DNA of 64,000 nucleotides from Haloterrigena salifodinae (GCF_003977755.1 NZ_RQWN01000007.1:62001-126000), one strand, 5' to 3'. Counted from the first letter of the stretch, positions 1 to 9,656 are shown. Notes: a model not told the origin generated them from the letters alone. Numbers and translations are program-made.

Positions 1-399
1 GTCCTGAGCGAGGGAACCGGGGCCCACGAGCGGCTCGGGTCCCACGCGCTGACGATCGATCCGACCGACGTCGACGGCTTCGCGTCGCAACTCGAGGCGG
101 CGGTCACGATGGCGCCCCGCGAGCGACAGCGCCGGATGAACACGCTCCGAAACCGCGTCTTCGACGGCGACCTCGAGTGGTGGATGGAGACCCAGTTCGA
201 CTGGATTCGCCGGGTCCACGCCGACAAGCGACGCGAGGGCGGAGATCGCGGCTCCGATTCTGATCTCGATCGCGGTCCCGGTTCCGACGCCGGTTCGGAT
301 ACCGACGCGGGCCGGAGCACCGACCGCGCCGGCGACTCTCGATCGGAGTCCCGGTCGAGCTCGGACGGGGACACGAACGAACCGCCTTCGACAGTGTGA
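1..399 (+). CDS. otsA: Trehalose-6-phosphate synthase, C-terminal part (cut by window start)
   Basis: This is the last 132 codons of an OtsA-like glycosyltransferase, which joins UDP-glucose and glucose-6-phosphate to trehalose-6-phosphate in the cytoplasm. The frame is open from base 1. It starts with the family's conserved end of the GT20 fold (VLSEGTGAHERLG, then a helix with MNTLRNRVFDGDLEWWM). The last 50 residues are a charged Asp/Arg/Ser-rich tail that the family does not usually need. The stop lies 3 bases before otsB, so the two genes form one unit. The assignment rests on the conserved end plus the otsB neighbour; the catalytic domain is outside the window. Confidence 0.85.
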   Translation, partial: VLSEGTGAHERLGSHALTIDPTDVDGFASQLEAAVTMAPRERQRRMNTLRNRVFDGDLEWWMETQFDWIRRVHADKRREGGDRGSDSDLDRGPGSDAGSDTDAGRSTDRAGDSRSESRSSSDGDTNEPPSTV

Positions 400-402
400 T
401 CG

Positions 403-1287
403 ATGTCGGACGAAACCCCTCCCCGTCCGGTTGACGAGGCACGGGAACGGATCCGGTCGCGGCTCGCCGCCGGCTCGAGGCTGTGTTGCTGTCTGGACTT
501 CGACGGCACGCTCGCACCGATCGTCGAGGACCCCGACGCGGCGGCGCCGACGGCAGAAAACGAAGCGGCGGTCGCGTCGCTGTCGGCCGATCCGGCGGTC
601 TCGACGGCGATCGTCAGCGGCCGTGCGCTGGCCGACGTTCGCGAGCGAATCGACGGCCCGTCGATCTACGCCGGAAACCACGGGCTCGAACTCGAGCGAA
701 ACGACTCGCTCGCCGTCCACCCGGTCGCGCGCAAACGCGCCGCGCGCATCGACGAGGTGTGCGGGATCCTCGGGTCGGTGCTCGAGCCGATCCCGAACGC
801 CCGAATCGAAAACAAGCGATTGACCGGGACGGTCCACTACCGATCCGTGCCGCCGGCGATGCGGCCGATCGTCCAGCGGCGGACGCACGCGGTCGTCGAC
901 CGGTTCGGCGGCGACGCCCTCGAGGTGTCCTCCGGGAAGCGCATCCTCGAGATCGGACCGTCGATCCCGTGGGGAAAGGGGAACGCGGTTGCGTTGATCG
1001 CGGCTGATATGCCGCCGGGAGCCGTTCCGATCTATATCGGCGACGACGTGACCGACGAATCGGCGTTCCGGACCGTCGAATCCGACGGAATCGGGATTCG
1101 CGTCGGCGGCGACGAACCGTCGGCCGCCTCCTATCGGCTCGACTCGCCCGACGCCGTCGCTCGGTTCCTAGAGTGGCTCGAATCGATCGCGACCGAAACG
1201 CTCGAACGGACCGGGTCGCAAGCGAGTGCGTCGGCCGGAGCCGCGATTGCGGCCGACGGGTCGACGAATGATTACTCCGGGTCTTAA
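403..1287 (+). CDS. otsB: Trehalose-6-phosphate phosphatase
   Basis: OtsB removes phosphate from trehalose-6-phosphate to give trehalose, a compatible solute. The 294-residue protein belongs to the HAD superfamily. Motif I is DFDGTLAPI near residue 30, with the nucleophile Asp. A Ser/Gly motif (IVSGR) follows near residue 70, a Lys-bearing segment (GKGNAV) near 195, and the acidic motif GDDVTDESAF near 210. These are the usual trehalose-phosphatase landmarks and the length is normal. The ATG lies 3 bases after the otsA stop, so translation is probably coupled. The last 35 residues are Ala/Ser-rich and look disordered. Confidence 0.93.
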   Translation: MSDETPPRPVDEARERIRSRLAAGSRLCCCLDFDGTLAPIVEDPDAAAPTAENEAAVASLSADPAVSTAIVSGRALADVRERIDGPSIYAGNHGLELERNDSLAVHPVARKRAARIDEVCGILGSVLEPIPNARIENKRLTGTVHYRSVPPAMRPIVQRRTHAVVDRFGGDALEVSSGKRILEIGPSIPWGKGNAVALIAADMPPGAVPIYIGDDVTDESAFRTVESDGIGIRVGGDEPSAASYRLDSPDAVARFLEWLESIATETLERTGSQASASAGAAIAADGSTNDYSGS

Positions 1288-1564
1288 GTGATATCGAGAA
1301 CACATCCGTCCGCGTTGGCTGCCACGGCGACACCGGCCAGCGTCCTCCGGTTACACCGGCCGATTACCGCCGGCCGATCTCGAGATCGCCGGCGGTCGCG
1401 ACGCCGATACGAAAACCGTTTAGCCGGTCACTACTGAGTGACTCCGATCGATTATTCGAGGCTATCTCTCGTTTTCAATACCTTTCCTGACGTATAACCC
1501 AATCGATCAAGCCGAAAGTATTAGTTACCACTGGAAATATAGTTCCTACCGAGAGTGAACGATA

Positions 1565-1918
1565 GTGAAACTGCGTCAACCTACTGATTTCCTGATCCTT
1601 GAGGCGCTCGAGGAGAAAGGCCGGAACGTCGCAACGAATCTCGCCGAACACACGGGGAAGAGCCGCAAAAACATCAATACTCGGCTACCGGTACTCGAAG
1701 ATTACGGGCTGGTTCGCAAGATCGGCCCGGCCGAGCGGTCTGGACTGTACGAGGTTACGTCGGCGGGCAAGGCGGCGCTCGTCTATCGCGACCAGTACGA
1801 CGAGGTTGACGACTTCGAGTCGCTCATCGAAGGGCCCAGCGCCGGCGGAGTCGACGACAACGGCGACCTACAGGCGAGTTTCGTCCGCGGCGAGGACGAG
1901 AGCGACGACGACGAGTAA
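1565..1918 (+). CDS. Winged-helix regulator, phage PhiH1-repressor-like
   Basis: A 117-residue protein with a winged helix over residues 5-75. It has the pattern 'D..IL..L...GRN.A..LA...GKSRKNINTRLPVLEDYGLV', followed by a wing (GLYEVTSAGKAALV). This is the architecture of the haloarchaeal PhiH1-repressor/MarR-like group. The tail is acidic. The start is GTG at 1565; no ATG lies in frame nearby, and the preceding 60 bases are AT-rich, as expected for a promoter. The gene is monocistronic between otsB and a convergent metalloprotease. The target is unknown. Confidence 0.8.
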   Translation: MKLRQPTDFLILEALEEKGRNVATNLAEHTGKSRKNINTRLPVLEDYGLVRKIGPAERSGLYEVTSAGKAALVYRDQYDEVDDFESLIEGPSAGGVDDNGDLQASFVRGEDESDDDE

Positions 1919-2072
1919 TCCGTTTCTGCCTCGGTCCGTTCGGACGATCCGCCGCAAAGCTGCGAGTAGCGTGACGTTGTGTCGCCGGCCGGCCACCGAT
2001 AGCGCCGATGGGCCGATCTCGAGGCCGGTCGGAGCTGTCTTTTCGGCTCCCGCGTTCCGCTGCTCTCCTCGC

Positions 2073-2837
2073 TTATCCGAGTCCGCTGCCGCTGTACGCG
2101 GCGAGTTCGCGTCGCGCGCACGCGGATAATTCCAGACTGAGTTTTCGCGGTCGATCCGCCGGCTCCGGATATGGACGCCCGCACGCCGAGCGTTCGACGT
2201 CGGCGTCGCCGTTCCAGGCGTAACTGCTCACCATCGGCGTCGCGACGATCGCGCCGCCGTGCCGGAAGGAGACACCGTGTTCGTGATCCAGTCCGAGCGC
2301 ATGGCCGATCTCGTGGACGAGCACCTGTATTGAGCGCGTCGCCGGCTCGTTCGGCACGATAACTCGCTCGGCGTCCGCCGCCGGCGTCGAGAGCAGATCG
2401 TCGAACGACGCGAGCGAGGCGAGGTGCCGGGCGCCGCCGACCGACGCGACGTGCGGGAGCCCGTACCCGGTCGGCGTCCGTCGCATCTGGCCGTCCGTGA
2501 CGAGCAGGTTGACGTCGGCGACGGGGGTGACCGCGGGCGCTCCCACCGCGCCCGCCGCGAGCGTCAGCGGCCACTCCCCGTGGCTCGTGACGCGCGCCCC
2601 GTTTTCGGTCGAGACGTCGACGGTGCCGCCGATCGAGAGGTCGAGCGTCCAGTATTCGAGATTGAAGATCCGCTCGAGGTACTCCCGAAGCCGCTCGGCG
2701 ACGCCGTCGTACTCCGCGGCGCCGCTCGAGAGCCAGACGCGGATATCGAGGGCTTCGACCGGCTCTCGCGTCGTATACGCGAGCGTGCCGACCGAGGTGA
2801 GCGAGCCGACGGCCCCGAGAAACGCGCGTCGCTTCAC
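2073..2837 (-). CDS. Exported metzincin-type zinc metalloprotease
   Basis: A 254-residue protein with a Tat-like N-terminus (MKRRAFLG followed by a hydrophobic stretch), so it is probably exported and folded beforehand. Near residue 172 it carries VHEIGHALGLDHEHG, the HExxHxxGxxH zinc site with a catalytic Glu. About 25 residues later comes a Met-containing turn (ATPMVSSYAW), the second hallmark of metzincins (matrixin/astacin clan). The substrate is unknown. The first 150 residues have no recognisable domain. The ATG immediately before the twin arginines is the natural start. Confidence 0.82.
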   Translation of the reverse strand: MKRRAFLGAVGSLTSVGTLAYTTREPVEALDIRVWLSSGAAEYDGVAERLREYLERIFNLEYWTLDLSIGGTVDVSTENGARVTSHGEWPLTLAAGAVGAPAVTPVADVNLLVTDGQMRRTPTGYGLPHVASVGGARHLASLASFDDLLSTPAADAERVIVPNEPATRSIQVLVHEIGHALGLDHEHGVSFRHGGAIVATPMVSSYAWNGDADVERSACGRPYPEPADRPRKLSLELSACARRELAAYSGSGLG

Positions 2838-2930
2838 ACCGACGGCTCTCGCGGCCGACGGCCAGTTCCTATCGGTTCACATATTCGCCGCTTATCGGCG
2901 GCCCGCCGCAGCTGTCACAATCAGCGGCGA

Positions 2931-3392
2931 CTACTTCGGCAGCGAACCGTTCGGGACCGGCCGCCGCGTGTCGACGACGCGAGCGCCGCGGTCGTCGATT
3001 CGGAGCTCGATCCACGCGGGAAGGTTGTCGGTCGGCGTCAGCAACAGCAACGAGCCGTCGCTCGTTTCCACCAGCCGTCGGTCCGGATCGCGCTGTCGCA
3101 TGCACGGCGTCCAGCGGTCGGTTCGAAGCCGCCACCTGAGCTGCCAGTGGGTGTAGTAGCGACCGTTCGATCCCTCGTAGAGGCCCTTGACCGGTACGTC
3201 CGGCATCATGTCCGTGTACCCTCCCCCGAGCGGCGGCCGCTCGCCGCCGGAATACTCGTCGTTCCCATCGTAGTCGGAGGGGATCGACGCGTTCGCATTG
3301 TCGCTCGGGTTCATATAGCCCTCTTTTAACATCTCGTGAGTATCGGCGTTCGTGACGTATTCGCATCGACGTTCGGCGGGAGTCGGGAGCAA
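2931..3392 (-). CDS. Hypothetical protein
   Basis: Up to 153 residues with no family I can name. The C-terminal two thirds look like real protein (GRYYTHWQLRWRLRTDRWTPCM, then SLLLLTP, then IELRIDD), possibly a small beta-rich fold. The start is uncertain. Internal ATGs at 3332 and 3314 are alternatives, and the one at 3314 is preceded by an AGAGGG ribosome-binding-like stretch, which would give 127 residues. It sits on the same strand as the metzincin, 93 bases upstream of it, so co-transcription is possible. Confidence 0.5.
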   Translation of the reverse strand: MLPTPAERRCEYVTNADTHEMLKEGYMNPSDNANASIPSDYDGNDEYSGGERPPLGGGYTDMMPDVPVKGLYEGSNGRYYTHWQLRWRLRTDRWTPCMRQRDPDRRLVETSDGSLLLLTPTDNLPAWIELRIDDRGARVVDTRRPVPNGSLPK

Positions 3393-3617
3393 CGAGCGCG
3401 TCGACGGCCGGGCAGTGTCCGCAGTCGAGTGACGACCCGCTATGCCGTCTCTCCGCTCCGTCCCGACGGGCTTGATAGCAAGATCGGCTTTCGGTTCGAC
3501 ACACCGGGTTTCCGGTGAACGAATGGCGGCGATCGATCGACGATCGGCACCGCTGAGCGCTCGGGATCGGAACCGTCGCGTGCTTGCTCAGCGGTGCCGC
3601 CGGTCAACCGCCGCCGC

Positions 3618-5735
3618 TCAGGACGGCTGCGGGCCGCCGCTGGCTTCGAAGAACTCCTCGAGGACCGCCTTCATCCCCTTCCGGAGATGCTGGTGCATCG
3701 TCGGCGGCGAGACGTCCATCGCCTCGGCGATTTCCTCGCCGGTGCTCTCGCGGGGCCACTCGAAGAAGCCGCTGTAGTAGGCGAGTCGCAGCGTCGTCAG
3801 CTGTCGATCGGTCAGTTGGTCGAAGATGCGATCCCGCCGCTGGGCGGCGGTTCGAACCGGGCGGTCGATCTCGCGGCGCGCGGCGAGTTCGGTGTTCTCG
3901 TAGATCACCGTCAACGCCTTCGCGATCTCGCGGACGTTCGCGTCCTGCGAGACCTCGATCAGACAGGTTCCGACGCCGTCTTCGACGGTGACCTCGCGGA
4001 ACGTCGCGCCGTGGTTCGCGAGCGTCTGGACCCCCGACTTCGTGAGGCGAATCTCGATCGAGCAGTTCTCGCCGCCGTCGTGAATGAGCCGACAGTTCTC
4101 GATCGACGGATGTGCCTCGGCCTCCTCGAGGACGGTCTCGCCGTCGAGGCCGTCGATCGTGACGTACTGGACGGTACGGCCGTCCGTCGTCGTCCCGGCC
4201 CACTCGAGCGAGACGGTACAGTCGTACCGCTCGGTGAGGTCGAACGAGAAGGTATCGCCGCCGTCGATTCGGAACTCGAGTTCGACGACCGTGTCGGAAA
4301 ACAGCAGCTGGCGGTTCTTGACGGCCATGATCGTAAAGCCGATCGTCTCGCCGAGCAGGCCGAATCCGGATCGCTCGCTCTCTCCGAAGGCGTCTTCGCG
4401 GCCCGCGAGGACTGTCAGCACGCCGTAGACCGAGTCGTTGTGACTGATCGGAGCGACGATCGCGGACCGGACGCCGTCCGCCCGGGCGGCAGCCCGAAGC
4501 GGTTCGGGTATCGAATCGCTCGTCGGAATGTTCGTCTCCGTTTGGATCCTGCCGGTCTCGACGGCCTGCTGGACCAGACACGCGTGGCCCTCCTCGAGTT
4601 CCGTCGCGCGGTCGAGGTACGCGTCCACGTCGCCGGCGCCGGTTCGGAAGGCGAGGGTCCCCTCGCCCGTCCGCTCGGTGATCCAGGCCCCGCAGTACAG
4701 CTCCGACTCGACGAGCTGGTCGCAGACCTCCCGTTCGATGGCCTCCCGGGAGGGTGCCTCGACCAGCGTATCGATCACCCGCCCGACGACCGCGCTGATC
4801 CTGTTGAGCGTCTCGAGTTCGTCCCGTCGCGATCGCAGCTCCCGCTCCCGCTGCATCCGCTCGGTAATGTCCCTGGCGAGCCAGACGACGGCGTTCCGGC
4901 CGTCGATCGGTTCGTCGATCGGGACGACCCGCCCCTCGTACCGTCGGCAGCCGTCGGTCGTTCTCGCCTCGTACTCGATCGACTGGACGTCGCCGGTCCG
5001 GAGCGTTCGATCGACACACGCCTGCAACTCCGCGGCCCTGTCGTCGGGAAACACTTCCGTGAGGTTCTTCCCAGGCAGTTCGTCGGCCGTCGTCGTGTAG
5101 AGATCGGCGGCGTCGGGCCGGATCTTCGCCTCGAGGTAGGTGCCGTCGGCGGCGATGACGAAGGCCTCGTCGGGCAACTCGTTCGCCAGGATGCGGTGGT
5201 ACTCGCCGGTCGATTCCGTCGACGGCTGACTCTCGACCGGGGCTGCGGAGACGCCGACCGCCGGGCCTGCACCGTTCGCCGCCGTGGCGGACGTCGGTTC
5301 GCCGGCGGTCTCGCCGGCGTTGACTGCCCTGCCGAACGTACGGATCGCATCGACGATCCGCTGGACCGGGTCCCCGTCGCCGTCGAGGGGCGCGTACTCG
5401 TCGGCGCCGCCCCGAAGCGCCGCCGCCGCGAGCGTCTCACCGCCGGTCGGCGGGGCGACGATCGTCGGCGGGTTCGGCCACGCCTCGAACAGCCGTTCGA
5501 GGGCGGTCCGCACCCGTTTGGGACGCTCGAGTTCGAGGACGATCCCGGCGGGAACCGACGGCTCCGCGTCGGACTCGCTTTCCCCGTCGAAGACTGACTC
5601 AAGATTGTCCTCGAGGGCCGCTGGCGTGATCGATCGAACGCCGGCCGGAGATGCTTCGCAAAGCCGTCCCTGGAGCGACTCCGAGTGAGACGCCGAGATG
5701 TGTACGATCGGACCGGAACGGATCTCGGGGGACAT
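3618..5735 (-). CDS. Bat-like sensor-regulator (PAS-GAF-Bat-HTH10)
   Basis: A 705-residue relative of the bacterio-opsin activator Bat. From the N-terminus: a receiver-like segment (to about 165) of uncertain function; a PAS domain (about 176-295, ending WLARDITERMQRERELR); a short coiled coil; a GAF domain (about 315-465); the Bat-associated beta domain (about 465-640); and a C-terminal HTH_10 helix-turn-helix (about 645-695: LTDRQ.TTLRLAYYSGFFEWPRESTG.EIA..M). Family knowledge: such proteins sense light, oxygen or redox and activate transcription. No opsin or carotenoid gene is adjacent, so the target is open. A possible TATA element (rc of GGAATAAAAG) lies about 65 bases upstream. Confidence 0.9.
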   Translation of the reverse strand: MSPEIRSGPIVHISASHSESLQGRLCEASPAGVRSITPAALEDNLESVFDGESESDAEPSVPAGIVLELERPKRVRTALERLFEAWPNPPTIVAPPTGGETLAAAALRGGADEYAPLDGDGDPVQRIVDAIRTFGRAVNAGETAGEPTSATAANGAGPAVGVSAAPVESQPSTESTGEYHRILANELPDEAFVIAADGTYLEAKIRPDAADLYTTTADELPGKNLTEVFPDDRAAELQACVDRTLRTGDVQSIEYEARTTDGCRRYEGRVVPIDEPIDGRNAVVWLARDITERMQRERELRSRRDELETLNRISAVVGRVIDTLVEAPSREAIEREVCDQLVESELYCGAWITERTGEGTLAFRTGAGDVDAYLDRATELEEGHACLVQQAVETGRIQTETNIPTSDSIPEPLRAAARADGVRSAIVAPISHNDSVYGVLTVLAGREDAFGESERSGFGLLGETIGFTIMAVKNRQLLFSDTVVELEFRIDGGDTFSFDLTERYDCTVSLEWAGTTTDGRTVQYVTIDGLDGETVLEEAEAHPSIENCRLIHDGGENCSIEIRLTKSGVQTLANHGATFREVTVEDGVGTCLIEVSQDANVREIAKALTVIYENTELAARREIDRPVRTAAQRRDRIFDQLTDRQLTTLRLAYYSGFFEWPRESTGEEIAEAMDVSPPTMHQHLRKGMKAVLEEFFEASGGPQPS

Positions 5736-6118
5736 TTGATGTTGGAACGCGGATTTCGTGACCGCCTGAAAGCGTCACTTCAGGAAAAGATTTGCGCGGA
5801 ATAAAAGCGTACTGGTACTGGATATCCTGATCGGTTACGACGTCCGCACAGCAACCGCCGCGTTCGATGGCCGCCGCGATTGGTGTCTAGACGGAGTTGT
5901 TCTCCTCTCCGTCGCTCGACGATAGTTCGCTGCCGACGGGCCGCCTCGGACCGTTCACCCGTCCTCCCGTAATGAAGTACCGCTGGCATGAACACCGTCT
6001 ACACATTCTAAACAGTGCACACATTCTAAACGGTGTAAACCCGGAACTACACGTTTAGAACGCGTCTGCTGCGTAGATCCGCTGTCTTCCCGACTCAGCA
6101 AAAACCCCCTCGACCCGA
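5736..6118. other. Gap of about 380 bases with a repeated element and no gene
   Basis: No convincing ORF: the 71-codon minus-strand frame here is Arg-rich and looks like GC-driven noise. The left part should hold the bat-like promoter, and a small inverted repeat (CCTGAA/TTCAGG) sits at 5765-5784. The right part carries the TTCTAAAC repeats listed separately. Confidence 0.5.
6001..6060. promoter_or_regulatory. Triple TTCTAAAC element (possible operator)
   Basis: Two direct copies of ACACATTCTAAAC (6001-6013 and 6019-6031) are spaced 18 bases apart. The 8-base core TTCTAAAC recurs inverted at 6053-6060. Direct copies plus one inverted copy look like a multi-site binding region. The nearest gene starts are far away (bat-like gene at 5735), so the regulated gene is unclear. 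Confidence 0.35.
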
Positions 6119-6949
6119 TTAGAGTCGGCGCATGAACTTCGGCAGGATCCCGCGCTCGCTCGAGTCGGACGCGGCGGCCGGTTCGGCACCCGGGTGGTCG
6201 AACTCCGCCCCGTCTTCGGCGGACTCGGAATCGTCGAACACGTTGGCGCTCGTTCCCCCTTGGCCGGCCGTCTGCTGCCCGGTTGCGTTCTGTCCGGACG
6301 CCGACTGCCCGGCGGTGTTCGGTCCGGCGGGACTCGAGGCGGTTTCCGCGGCCGCTCCCGTTTCCGCTCCGCCGGCGGCTGCCTCGGGATCGGCGACGCC
6401 GCCACCAGCGGTTTCAGCACCGGGAGCGTTGTCGTCAGCCGGCGATCCCGCACCGATTTCGGTCTCGAGGATGGCGTCGAACTCCTCCTGGGTTCGCGGA
6501 CCGAAGTAGAAGGGCTGATCGGGCCGGAGGTACTCGCGGAACTGGAAGTTGGCGTACCCCGCCCCGGCCAGCGCGAGGACGACCAGCGGTTCGACGCCGA
6601 TCAGGGTGGGGCCGGCGGTCAGGATGACGAGAAAGACCGATAGCGGCGAGTAGACGTAGTAGGCGAGCAGTCGAAACCAGGTGGCGACGTAGCCGTCGAT
6701 GACGTAGGCATACAGCCCGTAGGCGCCGACGGCCAGTCCCGCGTCGGCGTAGATGGAGACCAGCAGGCCGGCTTCGCCGGCGACGAAGATGTGGATGTGC
6801 GTCGCCAGCGCCCCCATCAGGATCGTCGTCCGGTTGACGTACGTCTCGTCTAACGCCATGCCGACGACGAGCACCGCGATCTGGATCAACGGCGCCGCTA
6901 ACCACCAAGGGAGGGAACTGAGGAGGAACCCGAGGGACACGTCGATCAC
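6119..6949 (-). CDS. Multi-pass membrane protein with low-complexity tail
   Basis: An integral membrane protein with about 5-6 hydrophobic segments in its first 150 residues, then a conserved cytosolic-looking stretch (FQFREYLRPDQPFYFGPRTQ). A long Ala/Gly/Thr/Gln-rich tail follows and ends in a basic cap (LPKFMRRL). An ATG at 7069 would add 40 Arg-rich residues without protein character and would sit 30 bases from the divergent gene. The GTG at 6949 (VIDVSLGFLL) therefore seems the better start, leaving a 150-base divergent promoter region. Function unknown; seems haloarchaea-specific. Confidence 0.7.
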   Translation of the reverse strand: MIDVSLGFLLSSLPWWLAAPLIQIAVLVVGMALDETYVNRTTILMGALATHIHIFVAGEAGLLVSIYADAGLAVGAYGLYAYVIDGYVATWFRLLAYYVYSPLSVFLVILTAGPTLIGVEPLVVLALAGAGYANFQFREYLRPDQPFYFGPRTQEEFDAILETEIGAGSPADDNAPGAETAGGGVADPEAAAGGAETGAAAETASSPAGPNTAGQSASGQNATGQQTAGQGGTSANVFDDSESAEDGAEFDHPGAEPAAASDSSERGILPKFMRRL

Positions 6950-7099
6950 AGCTGTTCGTGTGGAGGGATCCGTCCCGCGTCCTTTAACGTTCGTCCCGTT
7001 TCGAGATTCGATACGAACGCCGAGTCTGTCGCCGATTCTTGTAACGGGACGTACAATTCTTCGAAACAATCATTAGCCCGCAGCGAACACCGTAACGGT

Positions 7100-7489
7100 A
7101 TGGCCAAAGATACCGTCAGGTACCCAGACGAGGTCGTCGAGACGATCGACGAACTGGTCGACGACGGTATGTTCGAGAGCAAATCCGAGTTCTACCGCTT
7201 CTCCGCGGAGTACGTCCTCACGCTGCTCAACAACGATCACGAGGTGAAGACGTTCAACTTCGACGAGATCAAGACCGAACTCGACATCTCCGAGGAGGAT
7301 CACGCGAAGGCGCTGGGTGCCGACGGTGGAACCTTCTTCCTCGACGCCGTGATCACCGTTCGTAAACACGGGCTTCGAGGCGACTACGAGGCCGCCGAGC
7401 GGTTCATCGACACCCACTACGAGTCGACCGATCAGGAGTGTATCATCCTCGAAGAACTGCTCGGAACCTACCGTTCGGAGCCGACGTAA
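7100..7489 (+). CDS. Ribbon-helix-helix (CopG-type) regulator
   Basis: A 129-residue protein starting with a ribbon-helix-helix domain (MAKDTVRYPDEVVETIDELVDDGMFESKSEFYRF...), residues 1-50. In this family the beta strand DTVRYP contacts DNA as a dimer. The rest (50-129) has a helical extension. Haloarchaeal cell-division regulators of the CdrS/CdrL type have a similar layout, but no ftsZ gene is adjacent, so I do not assign that role. It is divergent from the membrane protein gene and may control it. The ATG is preceded by AACGGT, and no strong ribosome-binding site is visible. Confidence 0.8.
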   Translation: MAKDTVRYPDEVVETIDELVDDGMFESKSEFYRFSAEYVLTLLNNDHEVKTFNFDEIKTELDISEEDHAKALGADGGTFFLDAVITVRKHGLRGDYEAAERFIDTHYESTDQECIILEELLGTYRSEPT

Positions 7490-7565
7490 CCCGACGCGAA
7501 GCCGTCGTTGTGCCGACTCCGTCCTGTCGCCCGTAGCGATTCGCTCGATCGCCCGCGACTCGAAC

Positions 7566-9182
7566 TCACGAATCGAACGGCGGACCGAGCGCCTCGAGAT
7601 CGACGTGTTCGCCGACCAGTTCCGCGGCGCGGTCGTACGGTGTCGATCCGGCCGTCTCACCGTTGCGACGCGGGCGATCCACTCCCGCCTCCGACGCGAC
7701 AGCCTCGAGAAACGCCGTTCGGACCGCCTCGTTGTCGAACAGGCCGTGGAGGTACGTCCCGAGCACCCGTCCGTGGGCCGCGCTCGAGTCGCCGAGCGGT
7801 CGGACGATTTCTTGGGCTTTCTCCTCGAGCACACGCGTCCGTCCGGCGTGGATCTCGTAGCCCGACGCGGTGCCGTCGGCGCCGGAAAGCAGCGGCGACG
7901 CTGACCCGTCGACGGGGACCGTCGTCTGCTCGACGCGCTTGGTCCCCTCGAACCGCGTCTCGACCGGCAACAGCCCGAGTCCCTCGACGACGGCGTCGTC
8001 GCCGGTCCCCTCGAGATCCGCGTTCGTAATCCGTTCCCCGAGTAGCTGGTAGCCGCCGCAGACGCCGACGATCGGCCCGTCGAACGCCGCGAGCGCGTCG
8101 GCGAAGCCGGCCTCGTGGAGCGCCAGCAGGTCGTCGACCGTGTTCTTGGTTCCCGGGAGGACGATCGCGTCGGCGTCGACGGCTGCGAGGGGATCAGTAC
8201 TGGCTGTCGCCCGCTCTTCAGTCGCCAATTCCGCGTCGACCGGCACGAACGCGACCGAGACGCCCGGCGCCGCGGCCAGCGCCTCGAGGTCCGTCGCGTT
8301 CGAAATTCGGGGGAGACGGGGGACGGCGACCGTGAGTCGGCGTTCGTCGGGAACACCGTCGTCGTCGCCCAGCACGCCGCGCTCGCTTTTCGACGGGAGG
8401 CCGACGCTGTCCTCCTCGGGCAGGCCGGGATCGTCGTACGGGAGGACGCCCAGGATCGGCACGCCCGTCTTTGACTCGATCTCCTCGATACCGGGCTCGA
8501 GCAGCGACCGGTCGCCGCGGAACTTGGTGATGACCGCGCCGACGACCCGCTCGCGTAGCGAGTCCGGCAGGAGCTCGATGGTGCCGTAGAGGCTGGCGAA
8601 GGCCCCGCCGCGCTCGATGTCGACCAGCAGGAGGATGTCGGCGTCGGCGAACTGCGCAGTTTCGACGTTCGCGAGGTCCCGATCGTGGAGGTTGATCTCG
8701 CCGATGCTGCCGGCGCCCTCCGCCACGATCACGTCGTGGTCGGCCGCGAGTCGCCGGTAGGACTCCTCGGCGGCCTCGCGGGCCTCGTCCCAGAACTCCT
8801 CGTAGTACCGGCCGGCCGGGACGTGTTCGTGGGCCCGTCCCTGCAGGACCAGTTGGCTCTCCCCGTCGCCGCGGGGTTTGAGCAGGACGGGATTACAGTC
8901 GGTCGTGGGCGTGACTCGAGCCGCTCGAGCCTGGACGAACTGGGAGACGCCGATCTCGCCCCACTTGTCGACGTCTGGTTCGTCGCTCTCGTCGGTGTCG
9001 CTTCGGTCGTCGCCGGCCGCTGCTTCGGGTCGAACGACCACTCGAGCGTTGTTGCTCATGTTCTGTCCCTTGAACGGGGCGACCGAAACGCCCCGATCGG
9101 CGAGCAGTCGACAGAGTCCGGCGGCGACCGTCGACTTGCCGACGTGGCTCGCGGTCCCGGCGACGAGCAGCGTTCTGGTCAT
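7566..9182 (-). CDS. cobQ: Cobyric acid synthase (glutamine-hydrolysing)
   Basis: CobQ/CbiP amidates adenosyl-cobyrinic acid a,c-diamide at four side chains in cobalamin synthesis, in the cytoplasm. The 538-residue protein opens with a dethiobiotin-synthetase-like P-loop domain ([17 protein letters not shown], then [12 protein letters not shown]). It ends with a class I glutamine amidotransferase domain: nucleophile Cys in [10 protein letters not shown] (about residue 375) and catalytic His in [11 protein letters not shown] (about 487). Acidic insertions make it a little longer than bacterial relatives. No other cob gene is directly adjacent, but cobA lies 4 kb away. Confidence 0.95.
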   Translation of the reverse strand: MTRTLLVAGTASHVGKSTVAAGLCRLLADRGVSVAPFKGQNMSNNARVVVRPEAAAGDDRSDTDESDEPDVDKWGEIGVSQFVQARAARVTPTTDCNPVLLKPRGDGESQLVLQGRAHEHVPAGRYYEEFWDEAREAAEESYRRLAADHDVIVAEGAGSIGEINLHDRDLANVETAQFADADILLLVDIERGGAFASLYGTIELLPDSLRERVVGAVITKFRGDRSLLEPGIEEIESKTGVPILGVLPYDDPGLPEEDSVGLPSKSERGVLGDDDGVPDERRLTVAVPRLPRISNATDLEALAAAPGVSVAFVPVDAELATEERATASTDPLAAVDADAIVLPGTKNTVDDLLALHEAGFADALAAFDGPIVGVCGGYQLLGERITNADLEGTGDDAVVEGLGLLPVETRFEGTKRVEQTTVPVDGSASPLLSGADGTASGYEIHAGRTRVLEEKAQEIVRPLGDSSAAHGRVLGTYLHGLFDNEAVRTAFLEAVASEAGVDRPRRNGETAGSTPYDRAAELVGEHVDLEALGPPFDS

Positions 9183-9360
9183 TCGCGTTGATCCCTACTC
9201 ACGCTCGATGGCCTATCGTCCTATCGATTCGACGTATCCCGGTTCCGCGACCGACCGCGTGACGCTCGATCCCACAGGCAGATTCTTTCGGTAGCCGAGT
9301 GAGGAGTGCGGAAGTCATATCCTCGGATGTCCCGAGAGCTCTCGGTTTTGATTGGGGACG

Positions 9361-9383
9361 GAGACACACCACCCATTCATTCG
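9361..9383 (+). repeat. Origin-box-like repeat A1
   Basis: GAGACACACCACCCATTC with a diverged end (ATTCG). It is a near-perfect mirror of A4 on the other side of the AT-rich segment. Confidence 0.75.
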
Positions 9384-9414
9384 TTATCACTCGAAAACCG
9401 GCATAATCATCGAA

Positions 9415-9439
9415 CCCCACCCACCACCAATTCAAACGT
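9415..9439 (+). repeat. Origin-box-like repeat A2
   Basis: Contains CACCACCAATTCAAACGT; one substitution (A for C after ACCACC) relative to A5. Confidence 0.7.
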
Positions 9440-9512
9440 AATACGGAAGAGCAGAGTGACTATCTGCCATTTTGCCCTCTTTTCTCCTCGATGGATAGCC
9501 TAGTCGAATAAC

Positions 9513-9532
9513 ATACCACCAATTCAAACGTT
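9513..9532 (+). repeat. Origin-box-like repeat A3
   Basis: ATACCACCAATTCAAACGTT, same core as A2, located directly before the AT-rich segment. Confidence 0.75.
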
Positions 9533-9633
9533 CTCAAAGAACTAGCACTACGGATTCTATTTTCCCCAGACTACATAAATATTTTCTATACTATATGCTA
9601 TATTATTTGAGGGGCTGCTCTATCGCACTCTAA

Positions 9634-9656
9634 CGATTGAATGGGTGGTGTGTCTC
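9634..9656 (-). repeat. Origin-box-like repeat A4 (inverted)
   Basis: Reverse complement reads GAGACACACCACCCATTC followed by AATCG. It is the inverted partner of A1. Confidence 0.8.

Noticed and set aside
3594-5597. Open frame of 667 codons on the plus strand
   Set aside because: Exact antisense of the bat-like gene; Arg/Asp/Gly-rich and without any domain, a product of GC-rich codon bias.
5780-5995. 71-codon minus-strand ORF
   Set aside because: Arg-rich, no hydrophobic core, in a gap next to repeats; no support for a gene.
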